Part shown: positions 1-8,708 of the stretch, piece by piece | Numbering within the stretch: position 1 is the first letter of the stretch | Layout of the letters: every line of letters begins with the position of its first letter | NCBI RefSeq assembly: GCF_009910325.1 | Contig: NZ_SUMG01000013.1 | Coordinates: 1-64,000 of the forward strand | From: Isachenkonia alkalipeptolytica | Lineage (GTDB): Bacteria > Bacillota > Clostridia > Peptostreptococcales > T1SED10-28 | Reading direction: 5' to 3' | Length of the DNA: 64,000 nucleotides | Translations under genes and position numbers: made by a program | The notes under the pieces: generated by a model | What the model was told of the DNA's origin: nothing | Database searches by the model: none | The model's input: the letters and a program-made list of their open reading frames with translations, nothing else

Positions 1-170
1 AAATTTTATATTGCCCTTTTTATTATATATGTAATTTTTTGATTTTTCAATTACTTTTTCCCAGTAAAGTGTTTTTGAGGCTTTAGCACTATTTAGTCGC
101 TGAATTTTATAGGTCTATTGACTTATGTCAACAAACAACGATTATCTAACCGGAAAAGATAATAAGAAGA

Positions 171-206
171 GAGGCCTTCCCTAAATCTAGGGAGCCCTCC
201 TTTTTA
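171..206. terminator. Hairpin terminator after the lipoprotein gene
   Basis: An imperfect stem (GGCCTTCCCTA against TAGGGAGCCC) is followed on the plus strand by CTTTTTATC. It lies about 30 bases past the stop of the minus-strand lipoprotein gene and the other side is also fairly T-rich when read on the minus strand, so it may stop transcripts from both directions. The first 170 bases of the window are AT-rich and show no gene. Confidence 0.5.
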
Positions 207-234
207 TCATTCTCATAAATTTATTTTTTATTTC

Positions 235-888
235 TTAGTTGCGATTATAAATCATCTCCACCGCATCTTCATCAGGGTGGTGGTAAATCAGTGCCAAACG
301 GTCCTCATCCACCCAGTGAATACTATAGTGGTACCTGGCATCAAGATCACCTTCAAAGGTGGTTCCACTCTCTCCGGTCTCCAGTACGGGGGATACCACA
401 AAGTCGTAATCCGCCTCCTCGGAGCTTTTTACTTCCATTACCTTTTCCATCGGGAAAAAGGCGGAGCCCGGGTATCCGAAACGAATGTACTCAAAAGCCT
501 CTTCCTGATCCTCGGCTTCCTCCGCCTCGGCCATGCCGATTTCCAGAATCAATGGATCTCCCGTTTCCTCTGTGGCCTCCTGTTCCCATCGGCCGTAAAA
601 ACTTTCTAAGTTCAGCTCCCCTTCAGCGGTGTCCCTTTCCTCGGGATCCTCTTCCGGATCTTTCTCGGTTTCCTCATTTGTATCCTCTTCATCGGTATCC
701 TCTTCCTCGGAGACCTCTTCTTCCGTATCATCCGCCGGTTCTTCCTCTTCTTCTGCTACTTCTTCCTCGGCCACCCCGTTTTCATCTTCTGCTTCTTCCC
801 CGGGATCCTCCGTGGTACTGTTACAGGCGGCTAACAAAAGCATGAACCCCACAACTAGCAAAACTAAAATTTTTTTTATCAATGTCAT
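235..888 (-). CDS. Acidic secreted lipoprotein, function unknown
   Basis: This is a small exported lipoprotein of 217 residues. The N-terminus has two lysines, a hydrophobic stretch and a lipobox ending LLAAC, so Cys22 should be lipidated and the protein held on the outer face of the membrane. Residues 23 to about 92 are a low-complexity Glu/Asp linker. The C-terminal 125 residues form a compact domain rich in aromatic residues (FYGRWEQEA, RYHYSIHWVDEDRL) that resembles small lipocalin-like lipoprotein domains in length, but I do not recognise a family. GAGGAG lies only 2 bases before the ATG but 8 bases before an in-frame TTG two codons later, so translation may begin at that TTG. It is followed by a hairpin terminator and seems to be monocistronic. 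Gene and lipoprotein assignment are firm; the function is unknown. Confidence 0.85.
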   Translation of the reverse strand: MTLIKKILVLLVVGFMLLLAACNSTTEDPGEEAEDENGVAEEEVAEEEEEPADDTEEEVSEEEDTDEEDTNEETEKDPEEDPEERDTAEGELNLESFYGRWEQEATEETGDPLILEIGMAEAEEAEDQEEAFEYIRFGYPGSAFFPMEKVMEVKSSEEADYDFVVSPVLETGESGTTFEGDLDARYHYSIHWVDEDRLALIYHHPDEDAVEMIYNRN

Positions 889-934
889 CGCTCCTCTATT
901 TGTTTTTCATCATGAATTTTACTCATAGATCTTA

Positions 935-3163
935 TTAATGAATTTTATCATAGGCATCAATCATTACCCGATTACTGATGGCTCCCTGTCCTCCGAGTAA
1001 ATAAAAATGCTCCCATTGTTCCAAGTAGGAAGTCGCCGATTCATACAGCTCATTGCTGCGGGTATAAAGAATGGGTTTTTGAAGAATGGATCCCGCCACG
1101 GCGTCCACAAAGGATGTGCCGTTTACCAGTAACACCTCCGGCGCTTCGGAAAAATACTTATCCGCCATATGAAGGCTGGTTAGGTAGCGGTTATCTCCAC
1201 TGATCCGTTCCACCGTTCCCGGAAGCAGATCCGTTAGCTCTTTTTCCACAGTTTCCGACACCACCGACGCTCCTCCTACAATCTTGGCATTTTCCACCCT
1301 CTGCTCCGTTAGAAAATCCTCCAGGGACGCCCCCACTTGATCTCCAACCAGTAGGATCGGGTACCCGTTCTTATGGGATAGGGGTCCGGCCACTAAACTG
1401 TCCACCAAGGCATGGCCTCCGGTTATGATCACGGTTTCAACCAAGGGTTTTATTTCCTCTTCTTCCTTCGATTCTTCTTCCTCCAAGGCCTCTTTCTCTA
1501 CTAAGGCCTTATTCTCGGCTTCTGTAACCGCCGTCATCTCCTTTGCCACTTTAAGGGCGGTGGCGTATCGATTTTCGCCGCTGATTCGGGTGACTTTAAT
1601 CTCCCTATCTTCCAGGGTGGCGCTTACCTCTTTTGACACTGCATTTTCCCCTCCGATGATGATCACCTTTGATGCTTCTAAGGACTCCATCGTCTCTTTT
1701 ACCGAGTCCGGCAAACGTTGAGAGGGGGTTAACAGTATCGGCGCGTCCAAGGCTCCCGCCAAACCGCTGGCGGATAGTGCGTCGGCTACCTGAGGAATAT
1801 CCTGGTCACTGTCTCCACGAACCAGCAGTATGGTCTCTGCCTTCTGGTACTGTTTTTGGGCGATGGCCTCGGCGGTTCGGTAGCGGTTGCTACCGAAAAT
1901 TCGGTAGTCCTCTTCGGGAAAATCCGGTTCTGGCTCCGGTTCCGGCAAAGTGGGATCCCTGTGCTCCGGCGGTCCGCTGTACTCTAATACATATCCGCCA
2001 AACTTGTCCGCCTTGGCTTCCGCGTATTCCTTTAGTAAAAAGTCCCGGACGTATTCTCCGTCCCGGTACAGTTTATAGTCATGATAACCGGTGCACTGCC
2101 CTTCTTCCCATAAATAAAGGGGTAAGTGCCGAATAGCCCGGTACACCCCGCTGTACTTGCTTCGAATCGTAGGCAGGACCGATTGGTGGGAGGTGGTCTC
2201 CACGGTGACCGTGGGTTTGAAGGTCATGGCGGCGGTAAAGTCGGAAAAATAACCGCTGCCCCTTCCGCTGGAAAGCCCCGCTACGGTATAGCCGTTAACG
2301 GAACGAATGATATTTGCCATCCTTCGGGTTTGATCGTTATAGGCACTGGGGTAAAAATATTTATGCCAGTAGGTTAAATTTCCCCGGGAATGAAAGCTTA
2401 CGAATTGGCGAAAATCATACTGTAAGATATATTCCATGTTGGCCTTAACTTCCGGCTCCGAGGCGGCATAGGGGCCACCGTAGTAGGCCTCGGAGGGCTG
2501 GTGATTATCGAGCCAACTGGGATATTTCCCCCAAATATCTCGCCACTTTCCACGGTCAAAATCATATACCAAAGCGGGATAGTTTCGATTATGGTCCACC
2601 CCGCTGAGGCCGGACTTAAAATGGGAATACCGGGTGCTGTTTACCCTTCTGATGGCCTCCCATCCGGCATCGGTCTCAATGGAACTGGTGCCGACCTTGG
2701 CCAGATCAAAACCGTCGGGATTGGGTAGGGGGAGGAAATGAAAAACCGAGTCCTGTAAAATGCTTTCCAAATCAAAGCCGCTAATATTGCTGATATTATA
2801 ATAATCCCGGGCATAGTCCTCCACCATTCGAAGGACCAGGGGAGGATTTACCGTTTCCCGGGCATGGTTTCCTCCGTCTATGTAATAATGGGTTCTTTCG
2901 GTGTTGGCCTCTTCCTTTTCCATATACTCACCGATGTTCTCCGTCATCTGTACCGCAAATAAGGGTTTGTCATCTAAAGACCTTCCGTATTCCACCACCC
3001 GCACAATTTCAGGATAGCGCTCCTCTAACTGAAGTGCCCGCCGGTGTAGATCCTTGGATAAATAATCATAGCTTTCATCCACCCGAACGGACCAGGTATA
3101 CCCGAAGACCGCCACCGTACTCAGAAGAAATAATACGGCTACCGTTACAATCCCTTTTTTCAT
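935..3163 (-). CDS. M14 zinc carboxypeptidase with three C-terminal CWB2 repeats
   Basis: This is a secreted metallocarboxypeptidase fixed to the cell wall. After a signal peptide, residues about 30-360 form the M14 fold. The zinc ligands are visible as H100 and E103 in GNHARE and H258 in SFHSRG, substrate-binding residues are in DHNRNYP, and the catalytic glutamate is E322 in TVETTS. A Pro-Glu linker leads to three CWB2 repeats (about 421-742), each opening with a RI.G.NRY.TA-like motif. M14 enzymes remove C-terminal residues or trim wall peptides, so peptide feeding and murein trimming are both possible. An upstream GTG exists, but the ATG at 3163 has AAGGGG at 8 bases and fits better. CWB2 triplets bind anionic wall polymer in C. 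difficile; binding here is inferred. Confidence 0.92.
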   Translation of the reverse strand: MKKGIVTVAVLFLLSTVAVFGYTWSVRVDESYDYLSKDLHRRALQLEERYPEIVRVVEYGRSLDDKPLFAVQMTENIGEYMEKEEANTERTHYYIDGGNHARETVNPPLVLRMVEDYARDYYNISNISGFDLESILQDSVFHFLPLPNPDGFDLAKVGTSSIETDAGWEAIRRVNSTRYSHFKSGLSGVDHNRNYPALVYDFDRGKWRDIWGKYPSWLDNHQPSEAYYGGPYAASEPEVKANMEYILQYDFRQFVSFHSRGNLTYWHKYFYPSAYNDQTRRMANIIRSVNGYTVAGLSSGRGSGYFSDFTAAMTFKPTVTVETTSHQSVLPTIRSKYSGVYRAIRHLPLYLWEEGQCTGYHDYKLYRDGEYVRDFLLKEYAEAKADKFGGYVLEYSGPPEHRDPTLPEPEPEPDFPEEDYRIFGSNRYRTAEAIAQKQYQKAETILLVRGDSDQDIPQVADALSASGLAGALDAPILLTPSQRLPDSVKETMESLEASKVIIIGGENAVSKEVSATLEDREIKVTRISGENRYATALKVAKEMTAVTEAENKALVEKEALEEEESKEEEEIKPLVETVIITGGHALVDSLVAGPLSHKNGYPILLVGDQVGASLEDFLTEQRVENAKIVGGASVVSETVEKELTDLLPGTVERISGDNRYLTSLHMADKYFSEAPEVLLVNGTSFVDAVAGSILQKPILYTRSNELYESATSYLEQWEHFYLLGGQGAISNRVMIDAYDKIH

Positions 3164-3251
3164 CCCATCCACCCCTTATAGTTTTTCCTCATCTTCAATT
3201 CTTTACCTGCAATCTTTTTTTTGAAGAAATTTGAAAATATATTTCCATTAT

Positions 3252-3281
3252 ATCTTATCCCCTTAACCATTGCCATGTCAA
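3252..3281 (-). promoter_or_regulatory. Candidate sigma-A promoter for the M14-CWB2 gene
   Basis: Reading the minus strand, TTGACA (3276-3281) is followed after 18 bases by TAAGAT (3252-3257), with a TATAAT just beyond. It lies about 90 bases upstream of the chosen start codon. Confidence 0.45.
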
Positions 3282-3437
3282 AGGTTAAAAGCAGACTTTT
3301 TTCCTAGATTATTGGGTTTTACTAATTTTTTTAATTTTTTGTGTTTTAAATATGATTAGTTAGGTATATACTTAATAAGCGATAATAGTTATCACTACAG
3401 ATTAAGTCTTACTACAATTTCATCTTTGTACGACACA

Positions 3438-3550
3438 CTTGTCAAAGGCAAACCCGCCGAAAGACGGGGACGCAAAGTTTAGAGTCTACCGTGTATTTAC
3501 TACACTATGACTGTCTGGCTGCCATGGTTATCCATCGGCAGTCTTTTTTT
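3438..3550 (+). promoter_or_regulatory. Type I cyclic-di-GMP riboswitch (GEMM-I) with intrinsic terminator
   Basis: The conserved GEMM-I core is present: AAAGGCAAACC (about 3443), the GAAA tetraloop, GGGACGCAAAG (about 3467-3477), and a second hairpin whose base pairs AGTC with GACT. The 3' end of the aptamer runs into a terminator: CTGCCATGG pairs with CCATCGGCAG around a TTAT loop (3519-3541), followed by seven T (3544-3550). Because the terminator 5' arm overlaps the aptamer's 3' strand, ligand binding could prevent termination (an ON switch), but this needs testing. The LPXTG adhesin gene starts about 125 bases further on. Confidence 0.92.
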
Positions 3551-3676
3551 ATTCTCACATCGGAAAATTTTAAGCGAAGGCATACCAGGGAGGGATGTTA
3601 TGGAGGAAGGGTATTCGCAGGCATATCATGTAGAAAGGTTCGTTATAACATAGGATATAAGAAAGAGGTGACGATG

Positions 3677-6355
3677 ATGAAAAAGATATTTAGAAGCAAG
3701 AGTATCGCCGTTTTAGTGGCTGTGGCAATGGTATTTACCATTTCTCTATCACCGGCATTTGCAGCTGAAGGTTCCTCCGATGATTCAGAGGCCATGGACA
3801 ACAACGGTGAAAACAACGTAGAATCAACAACGTCAAGTTCCATTAGTCTTAATAGTGATCACAAAAACACCTATAGCAACGATACTGATATTAGCGTCAA
3901 ACCCGATGATGACAACGGATTATTAGATGAAGATGATATCTCGGTTGTTTGGCACTTTGTTTTAACCAGATCAGAAAATGAAGATATTTCAGATATCAAG
4001 TTGCATGCCGAATTCGAAAATTCCGGTTCCATAACCGCAGATGCTGAACGGCATGGCGATGGAGGCGGAGCGGTTCACTTCTATATTGGAACCAGTGACC
4101 ATGACACTCTAATCGATGCGGAAGCCACCGGCGTTATAAAACCGGACCAGGGAAATACCAAACTAAACTTAAGCCACTTGGCCTACGATGAGGTGGAACC
4201 GGATCCTGAAGGCACCTTAGAAATCACTAAGGAAGTCAATGGAGAACCCGGTGATATCGATGACTTTGAGATCACCATCGAAGGAACCGGCGATGTTGAA
4301 TACTATGAAGAAACAGAACCCATCTCAGAAGATGAAACCATTAGTATAACCCTTGCACCGGGCACCTATAAGGTTTGGGAAAGTGATGCACAGGGTGCGG
4401 ATATGGTAGAGTATGATGGGGACATCGAAGATACCAACGATGATTACGTAGAGGTAGTAATTTCAGATGACAGTACTACTGAATTGACTGTGATCAATAC
4501 TTTTGAAGAACCGGAGGATCCTGAAGGCATCCTAAACATCGAAAAAATCATCGAAGACTTATCCGAGGAACTTCCCGGGATTGCGATTATAGACCCGATA
4601 GAACCGGAAGAAATCTTCGAAGTTACCATCGAAAGCCAAGATAACGATGATACTTGGGTTAAGGAAATCGAAGAAGGCGATAACGAGTTTACGTTACCGG
4701 AAGGTAGCTACACCCTATGGGAAAGCGAAACCCTAGGCGCCGACCCCTACTATGAAAATGATTCCGATGGTACATCCGATAATGAAGAAATCGCCTTTAC
4801 CATTGAAGACGGCGAAGTAACGGATATCATCATCACCAATACCTTCCCAGCAGAGATCGTGGAAGGAGAAATTGAAATCGAAAAAATCGTTGACGGCGAC
4901 GGACCGGAAGAATATGAGGTCTCCATGCAGTGGTACCCCTTCCTAGAAGGCCCAGCATCCGATGACTTCGATGAAGGATTCGTAGCCGCAGAAATGCCCG
5001 AGCTAATCCAAGAGACCATCACCGAAGGAACCAACACCTTTAACCTAGAGCCGGGACTATATCACATTTGGGAAAGCGACGACGGCGGCGCCGATGAGGT
5101 GGCCTATAACGGAGACATCGAAGACCTTGATCCACCGGAGGCAGAAGAAGGGGTTATGGTCATGGTGGACCCCGAAGGAACAACCTCCATTTCCATTATC
5201 AACACCTTTATAGATGATACCACGCCACCGCCAACGCCCACACCGGACCCAACCGGAAGCATTACCATTGAGAAGATCCTAGTAATGGGAGATGGCGTCA
5301 TTGAAGAAATCGATCAGGACTTTACAGTAAACGTTACCGACGATGATGAATACGACGAGGACCACACACTAGTGGTTGGAGAACCACTAACCATCAATGA
5401 CTTGGACCTTGGAACCTATACCATCGAAGAAGTGGACATTCCTGAAGGTTTCGAATTCGTAGAAATCAGTGACGAATCCGTAGAAATCACTCCAGGAAAC
5501 TTAAACCCCGAGGTCAGCGTAACCAATGAAATGATTTTGGACGACGATCCCGATGATCTCACCGGTAGCATCAACATTGAAAAGATCCTTTTGGATAACG
5601 GAGAAGAAGTAAGTGAAAACGACCAGGAGTTCACCGTAAACATTACCAATGGTGATGATTACGATGAAGATCATACCTTCGGAGTAAACGATCCCCTATT
5701 GGTAGAGGATCTGGACTTTGACACCTACACCATTGAAGAAGTAGACATTCCTGAAGGCTATGAATTGGAATCCATCAGTTCCGATGAAGTTACCCTGGAT
5801 GAGGAAAATCAATCGGTTATCCTGTTTATCACCAATACAGTGATACCGGAAGAACCTACCGGAAACTTAACCGTTGAAAAAGCCTTAACCAATGATGAGG
5901 TTTCCGATGATGACATGGACCAGGAATTCACCGTACGGATCACCGCCGAAGATGGCTCAGAAGAAGAGTACACCTTCAGTGTCAATGACCCCGCTGAAAT
6001 ATCCGGATTGGAACTTGGAACCTATCAAGTAGAAGAGGTCAACCTTCCAACAGGATATGGTTTCGAATCCATCAGCGAAAGTGAAGTCACCTTCACCGAA
6101 GACCTGTTAGACATCACCGTGGTCATTGAAAACAGCATCGCCGAAGAAGATATCGACGATCTGGATCCACCGGAAGGACCTGAAGATGACGTTGATGAAC
6201 CTGATGATGAGGACGAAGACATCATCCTGGATGAAGAAACTCCTCTTGGTACCGACGAACTACCAAGAACCGGCCAGTATCACCACGCAGTATACGCAGT
6301 GCTGGGACTTATGATCACCAGTTTTGGAGTATTCTTAAAACGACGACTAACCTAA
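3677..6355 (+). CDS. LPXTG-anchored adhesin with Cna-B/SpaA-like repeats
   Basis: This is a large, very acidic surface adhesin of about 892 residues. A signal peptide ending near AFA is followed by an unknown domain (to about 175). Next come three modules of roughly 105 residues with the motifs ITKEV, VWESD..GAD and INTF, then a Thr-Pro linker, then three SpaA-like modules with IEKIL, YTIEEVD.PEGY and VTN. The conserved Lys, Glu and Asn positions match those that form isopeptide bonds in Cna-B folds, so self-locking domains are likely. The C-terminus has LPRTG (862-866), a hydrophobic segment and KRRLT: a sortase signal. No sortase gene is in the window. AGAGGTG favours the ATG at 3677 over that at 3674, and the much longer upstream reading frame runs through the riboswitch. 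In C. difficile c-di-GMP also controls sortase-anchored adhesins. Its paralogue is at 8709. Confidence 0.93.
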   Translation: MKKIFRSKSIAVLVAVAMVFTISLSPAFAAEGSSDDSEAMDNNGENNVESTTSSSISLNSDHKNTYSNDTDISVKPDDDNGLLDEDDISVVWHFVLTRSENEDISDIKLHAEFENSGSITADAERHGDGGGAVHFYIGTSDHDTLIDAEATGVIKPDQGNTKLNLSHLAYDEVEPDPEGTLEITKEVNGEPGDIDDFEITIEGTGDVEYYEETEPISEDETISITLAPGTYKVWESDAQGADMVEYDGDIEDTNDDYVEVVISDDSTTELTVINTFEEPEDPEGILNIEKIIEDLSEELPGIAIIDPIEPEEIFEVTIESQDNDDTWVKEIEEGDNEFTLPEGSYTLWESETLGADPYYENDSDGTSDNEEIAFTIEDGEVTDIIITNTFPAEIVEGEIEIEKIVDGDGPEEYEVSMQWYPFLEGPASDDFDEGFVAAEMPELIQETITEGTNTFNLEPGLYHIWESDDGGADEVAYNGDIEDLDPPEAEEGVMVMVDPEGTTSISIINTFIDDTTPPPTPTPDPTGSITIEKILVMGDGVIEEIDQDFTVNVTDDDEYDEDHTLVVGEPLTINDLDLGTYTIEEVDIPEGFEFVEISDESVEITPGNLNPEVSVTNEMILDDDPDDLTGSINIEKILLDNGEEVSENDQEFTVNITNGDDYDEDHTFGVNDPLLVEDLDFDTYTIEEVDIPEGYELESISSDEVTLDEENQSVILFITNTVIPEEPTGNLTVEKALTNDEVSDDDMDQEFTVRITAEDGSEEEYTFSVNDPAEISGLELGTYQVEEVNLPTGYGFESISESEVTFTEDLLDITVVIENSIAEEDIDDLDPPEGPEDDVDEPDDEDEDIILDEETPLGTDELPRTGQYHHAVYAVLGLMITSFGVFLKRRLT

Positions 6356-6369
6356 GTACACTAGTACAA

Positions 6370-6421
6370 TAGCACAAAGGGGACGGAGGTATTCGGTTCA
6401 TATTATAGCCCGAATACCTCC
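6370..6421. repeat. Left half of a REP-like palindrome split by an insertion sequence
   Basis: These bases carry the first arm, the loop and part of the second arm of the recurrent GGGGACGGAGGTATTCGG palindrome. The missing remainder of the second arm (CTCCGTCCCC to GTGCTA) is at 8308-8326, beyond the IS110-type element. An undisturbed copy with the same loop is at 23577-23641. Confidence 0.85.
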
Positions 6422-6914
6422 CTATATAATCTTAAATATGCTTCGTTTTCCTCGCAATAGCTTAGATTTTCATATATATCAAACAGGCGACTTTATGAAT
6501 AACAGTCATTTCAGTGAGAAGGGAACTACATCATGGGTTTTTTTGCACCACAAATAAGCGTCCTTACCTACTTATTTGGCGGTATAAACCCACATTCACT
6601 TATGGAAGCAAACCTCCCATGTCTAACCGGATCATTCTCTGTCGAGACGTCCTAAATTCCCTCGTTCTGCCTATCCATAAAGTGGGCGTCCTCCTGCTCC
6701 GTTACCGAGTCATTGCTCTAATGGTGTACGATGGACTACCTGCCTGTTTTGATAACTCTTTTGGTACTTCCGATTGCTAGGTTCTCCAAGACGCAGCCTA
6801 GCGCTACATATTCATTTTCAAACGGTTATCCTGTCAATTAATCCTAATACTTTCTGTTTCAATCATCTATTGGTAAGAGATCCTAATCGGCTACTTTTAT
6901 TGGGGAAACCTTTA
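6422..6914 (-). ncRNA. Candidate guide (seek/bridge) RNA region of the IS1111-like element
   Basis: About 490 bases between the transposase stop and the element end have no convincing gene. IS1111-type elements encode a guide RNA in this position. The stretch holds nested pairing that fits a structured RNA: GGGTTT (6535-6540) with AAACCC (6586-6591), enclosing CAAATAAG (6551-6558) with CTTATTTG (6571-6578). The apical loop (6559-6570) contains CGTCC and TACCT, both of which also occur in the interrupted target. Those 5-base matches are weak on their own. The RNA boundaries are not determined. Confidence 0.4.
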
Positions 6915-8198
6915 TTATGCGGCGAGTGGAGGAGATGGTCTTTGAATATCCTCCAGCATTTTCTCCCCGTCAAAAGCAATATCTTTGGTCAGTATCGCAT
7001 AAAATACACGAATAAGTTTACAACAAAGGGCCACAATCGACTGTTTCTTCTTCATCGGGTTCGGTTTTTCTTTGATATTGTATTGATGCAGGGCTTGAAA
7101 AGCTTCATTGTTGGAAACAAGGGAAAGTACCGCCTGGAACAGGGTGGTTCGAAGAAGTTTTCTTCCACGACGATTAATTTCCGTTTTTCCTTGATGATCC
7201 CCGGAACTGGATTCTTTGATCCCAAAACCTGCATACTTTTGAATCTGTTTCGGTGATTGGAACCGTCGAATATCTCCGACTTCTGCCAGGAAGCCGGCGA
7301 CGGTAATCGGTCCAATCCCTTTGATCGGAGATAACGTCTCTGCCGATGGAATGCTCTCACAAAGGCTTTCCATCAGTTGTTCAATCTTCTCTATTTGCTT
7401 TTCTTTCATACGATATTCATCGATCAGCATCTCGATTTCCATGCTTGCTGCCACCGGTTCCGTTTTACGGCCGATACTTCCTTTAGCGGCCTCAATTAGG
7501 CGCTGGGCACGCTTAACTCCTACCGCTCGTATCTTCACATCTCGAAAGATTTGATTGATGGACCGGGCGTCCATTTTCTTGATCTGTGAAGGCAGTGCCA
7601 ACCGGGAGAGTACTTCGATACTGGCTTCACCAAAAGGATCTTTAAATACCTCTTTATACTCCGGAAAGTAGATCTTTAGCCAGCGCTGCACTTTGTTTTT
7701 CATCCGGCTTATATCCCTTTTTAAGCGAACATGATTGTTGTTGGCAATCCGCAGCTCGGCGTAGACTCCTTCCGGGATATGGGGATAGCTGTACCGCCCA
7801 TCAATTACTAGTTTTGCGATGACTTTCGGGTCTTTTTTATCACTTTTGGATGGATTATTATCATCCAAGGCTTTACTCTGCTTTACATGGGTAGAGTTCA
7901 CTAAAACCAAGGGGCTCTTTTTAGCTTTTAAATGATCCGCCAAGGCGTACCAGTAATGTCCGGTAGGTTCAGCGCCGAGCAAGAACTCAGATAAGTGATG
8001 TTTTTTCTGTAACTCTGCAATCCACCGATCCAATACTTTAAAGCCTTCCGCGGTATTATCAAAGCGTAGATATTTGGTAAGTTCAATGCCTCGCCAGTTG
8101 AAGGCACGGGCATAATGCGTCTTACTTCCAACATCAATCCCTACGACCAACGTGTTTTCTGTAACTTGATTAATTTTCTCATTTTGTGTACAATACAT
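6915..8198 (-). CDS. IS110-family DEDD transposase
   Basis: This is the recombinase of the element, 427 residues, a normal length for the family. The N-terminal DEDD (RuvC-like) domain opens with VVGIDVGSKTHYARAF, which carries the first acidic residue. The C-terminal Transposase_20 domain includes LSPIKGIGPITVAGFLAE, FQSPKQIQKYAGF and INRRGRKLLR; its nucleophilic serine is expected near the SSSGDHQGKT stretch. GGAGGT lies 8 bases before the ATG. These enzymes work with an element-encoded RNA and do not make target duplications. The gene is intact with no frameshift, so the element may be active. It lies antisense to the two adhesin genes it separates, so it should not drive them. Confidence 0.95.
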   Translation of the reverse strand: MYCTQNEKINQVTENTLVVGIDVGSKTHYARAFNWRGIELTKYLRFDNTAEGFKVLDRWIAELQKKHHLSEFLLGAEPTGHYWYALADHLKAKKSPLVLVNSTHVKQSKALDDNNPSKSDKKDPKVIAKLVIDGRYSYPHIPEGVYAELRIANNNHVRLKRDISRMKNKVQRWLKIYFPEYKEVFKDPFGEASIEVLSRLALPSQIKKMDARSINQIFRDVKIRAVGVKRAQRLIEAAKGSIGRKTEPVAASMEIEMLIDEYRMKEKQIEKIEQLMESLCESIPSAETLSPIKGIGPITVAGFLAEVGDIRRFQSPKQIQKYAGFGIKESSSGDHQGKTEINRRGRKLLRTTLFQAVLSLVSNNEAFQALHQYNIKEKPNPMKKKQSIVALCCKLIRVFYAILTKDIAFDGEKMLEDIQRPSPPLAA

Positions 8199-8333
8199 TA
8201 AGAATGACCTCCAATAGTTTTAGATTTGTCCTTCTCGGGAACACTTATCTAATTCTATCGCGAGGTCATTCTTTTTTCAAATCCTATTTAAGACGATTAC
8301 GGGAATGCTCCGTCCCCTTTGTGCTAATTTTCT

Positions 8334-8362
8334 TTGACAATTTTTATCAATTTCTGTTTAAA
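8334..8362 (+). promoter_or_regulatory. Candidate promoter upstream of the second riboswitch
   Basis: TTGACA (8334-8339) is followed after 17 bases by TTTAAA (8357-8362). It sits just past the right flank of the IS110-type insertion and about 75 bases before the aptamer. The -10 box is a poor match, so this is tentative. Confidence 0.35.
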
Positions 8363-8437
8363 TCATCCGGTTTAGGATATATATCTATTACATAAACACG
8401 GTCACAAATAGTTTCCTTTTTATCATTTATTATATTT

Positions 8438-8555
8438 TTGATAAAGGCAAACTCATCGAAAGATGAAGACGCAAAGTCAAGAGTCTACGGTGTAACCCTC
8501 TTTTCGTTACACTAGGATCGTCCGACTGCCAAGGTTATTCCTGGCGGTCTTTTTT
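8438..8555 (+). promoter_or_regulatory. Type I cyclic-di-GMP riboswitch with intrinsic terminator
   Basis: The GEMM-I signature is present: AAAGGCAAAC, a GAAA tetraloop within CATCGAAAGATG, GACGCAAAG (about 8468-8476), and a second hairpin with GTGTAAC paired to GTTACAC. A terminator follows: GACTGCCAAGG (8524-8534), TTAT-type loop, CCTGGCGGTC (8540-8549), then six T. Layout and terminator design match the copy at 3438, so the two arose by duplication of a riboswitch-adhesin unit. Confidence 0.9.
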
Positions 8556-8708
8556 AGGTCCTGATTTAACTATTCAATGGGAAGTTTCCAACAGGACCCT
8601 TAAGGGAGGGATGTTATAATACAAACAAACATAATCTTACAAAAGGCTAAGATCATTTAAGAAAGGTTGGGTTTTATCCATTGGTTCCTCTGAAAGGGGT
8701 GAAAAATA

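Larger units (their letters stand above)
6420..8309 (-). mobile_element. IS110-family element, IS1111-like subgroup, inserted in a palindromic repeat
   Basis: Removing about 1.89 kb rejoins a palindrome seen intact elsewhere in the window. CTCC occurs at both junctions (6418-6421 and 8308-8311), consistent with recombination at a CT core rather than a classical target duplication. Subterminal inverted repeats are visible: CTTAAATA (6431-6438) against TATTTAAG (8285-8292), and CCTCGCAATAG (6450-6460) against CTATCGCGAGG (8255-8265). The long non-coding end lies downstream of the transposase gene, as in the IS1111 subgroup. Exact ends are uncertain by a few bases. Confidence 0.85.

Noticed and set aside
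291-928. Plus-strand open frames over the lipoprotein gene
   Set aside because: They are Ser- or Pro-rich shadows of the opposite Glu/Asp-rich strand, lack ribosome sites, and conflict with a clear lipoprotein gene.
3350-3390. Possible motility sigma factor promoter before the first riboswitch
   Set aside because: CGATAA is present, but the -35 element at the required distance does not match TAAA, so the call was not supported.
3491-3676. Extended N-terminus of the first LPXTG adhesin
   Set aside because: The extension runs through the riboswitch and terminator and has no ribosome site, while the signal peptide begins at the ATG chosen.
6514-7256. Plus-strand open frames in the non-coding end of the IS110-type element
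   Set aside because: They overlap either the transposase gene in antisense or the structured end region and show no recognisable domain or ribosome site.
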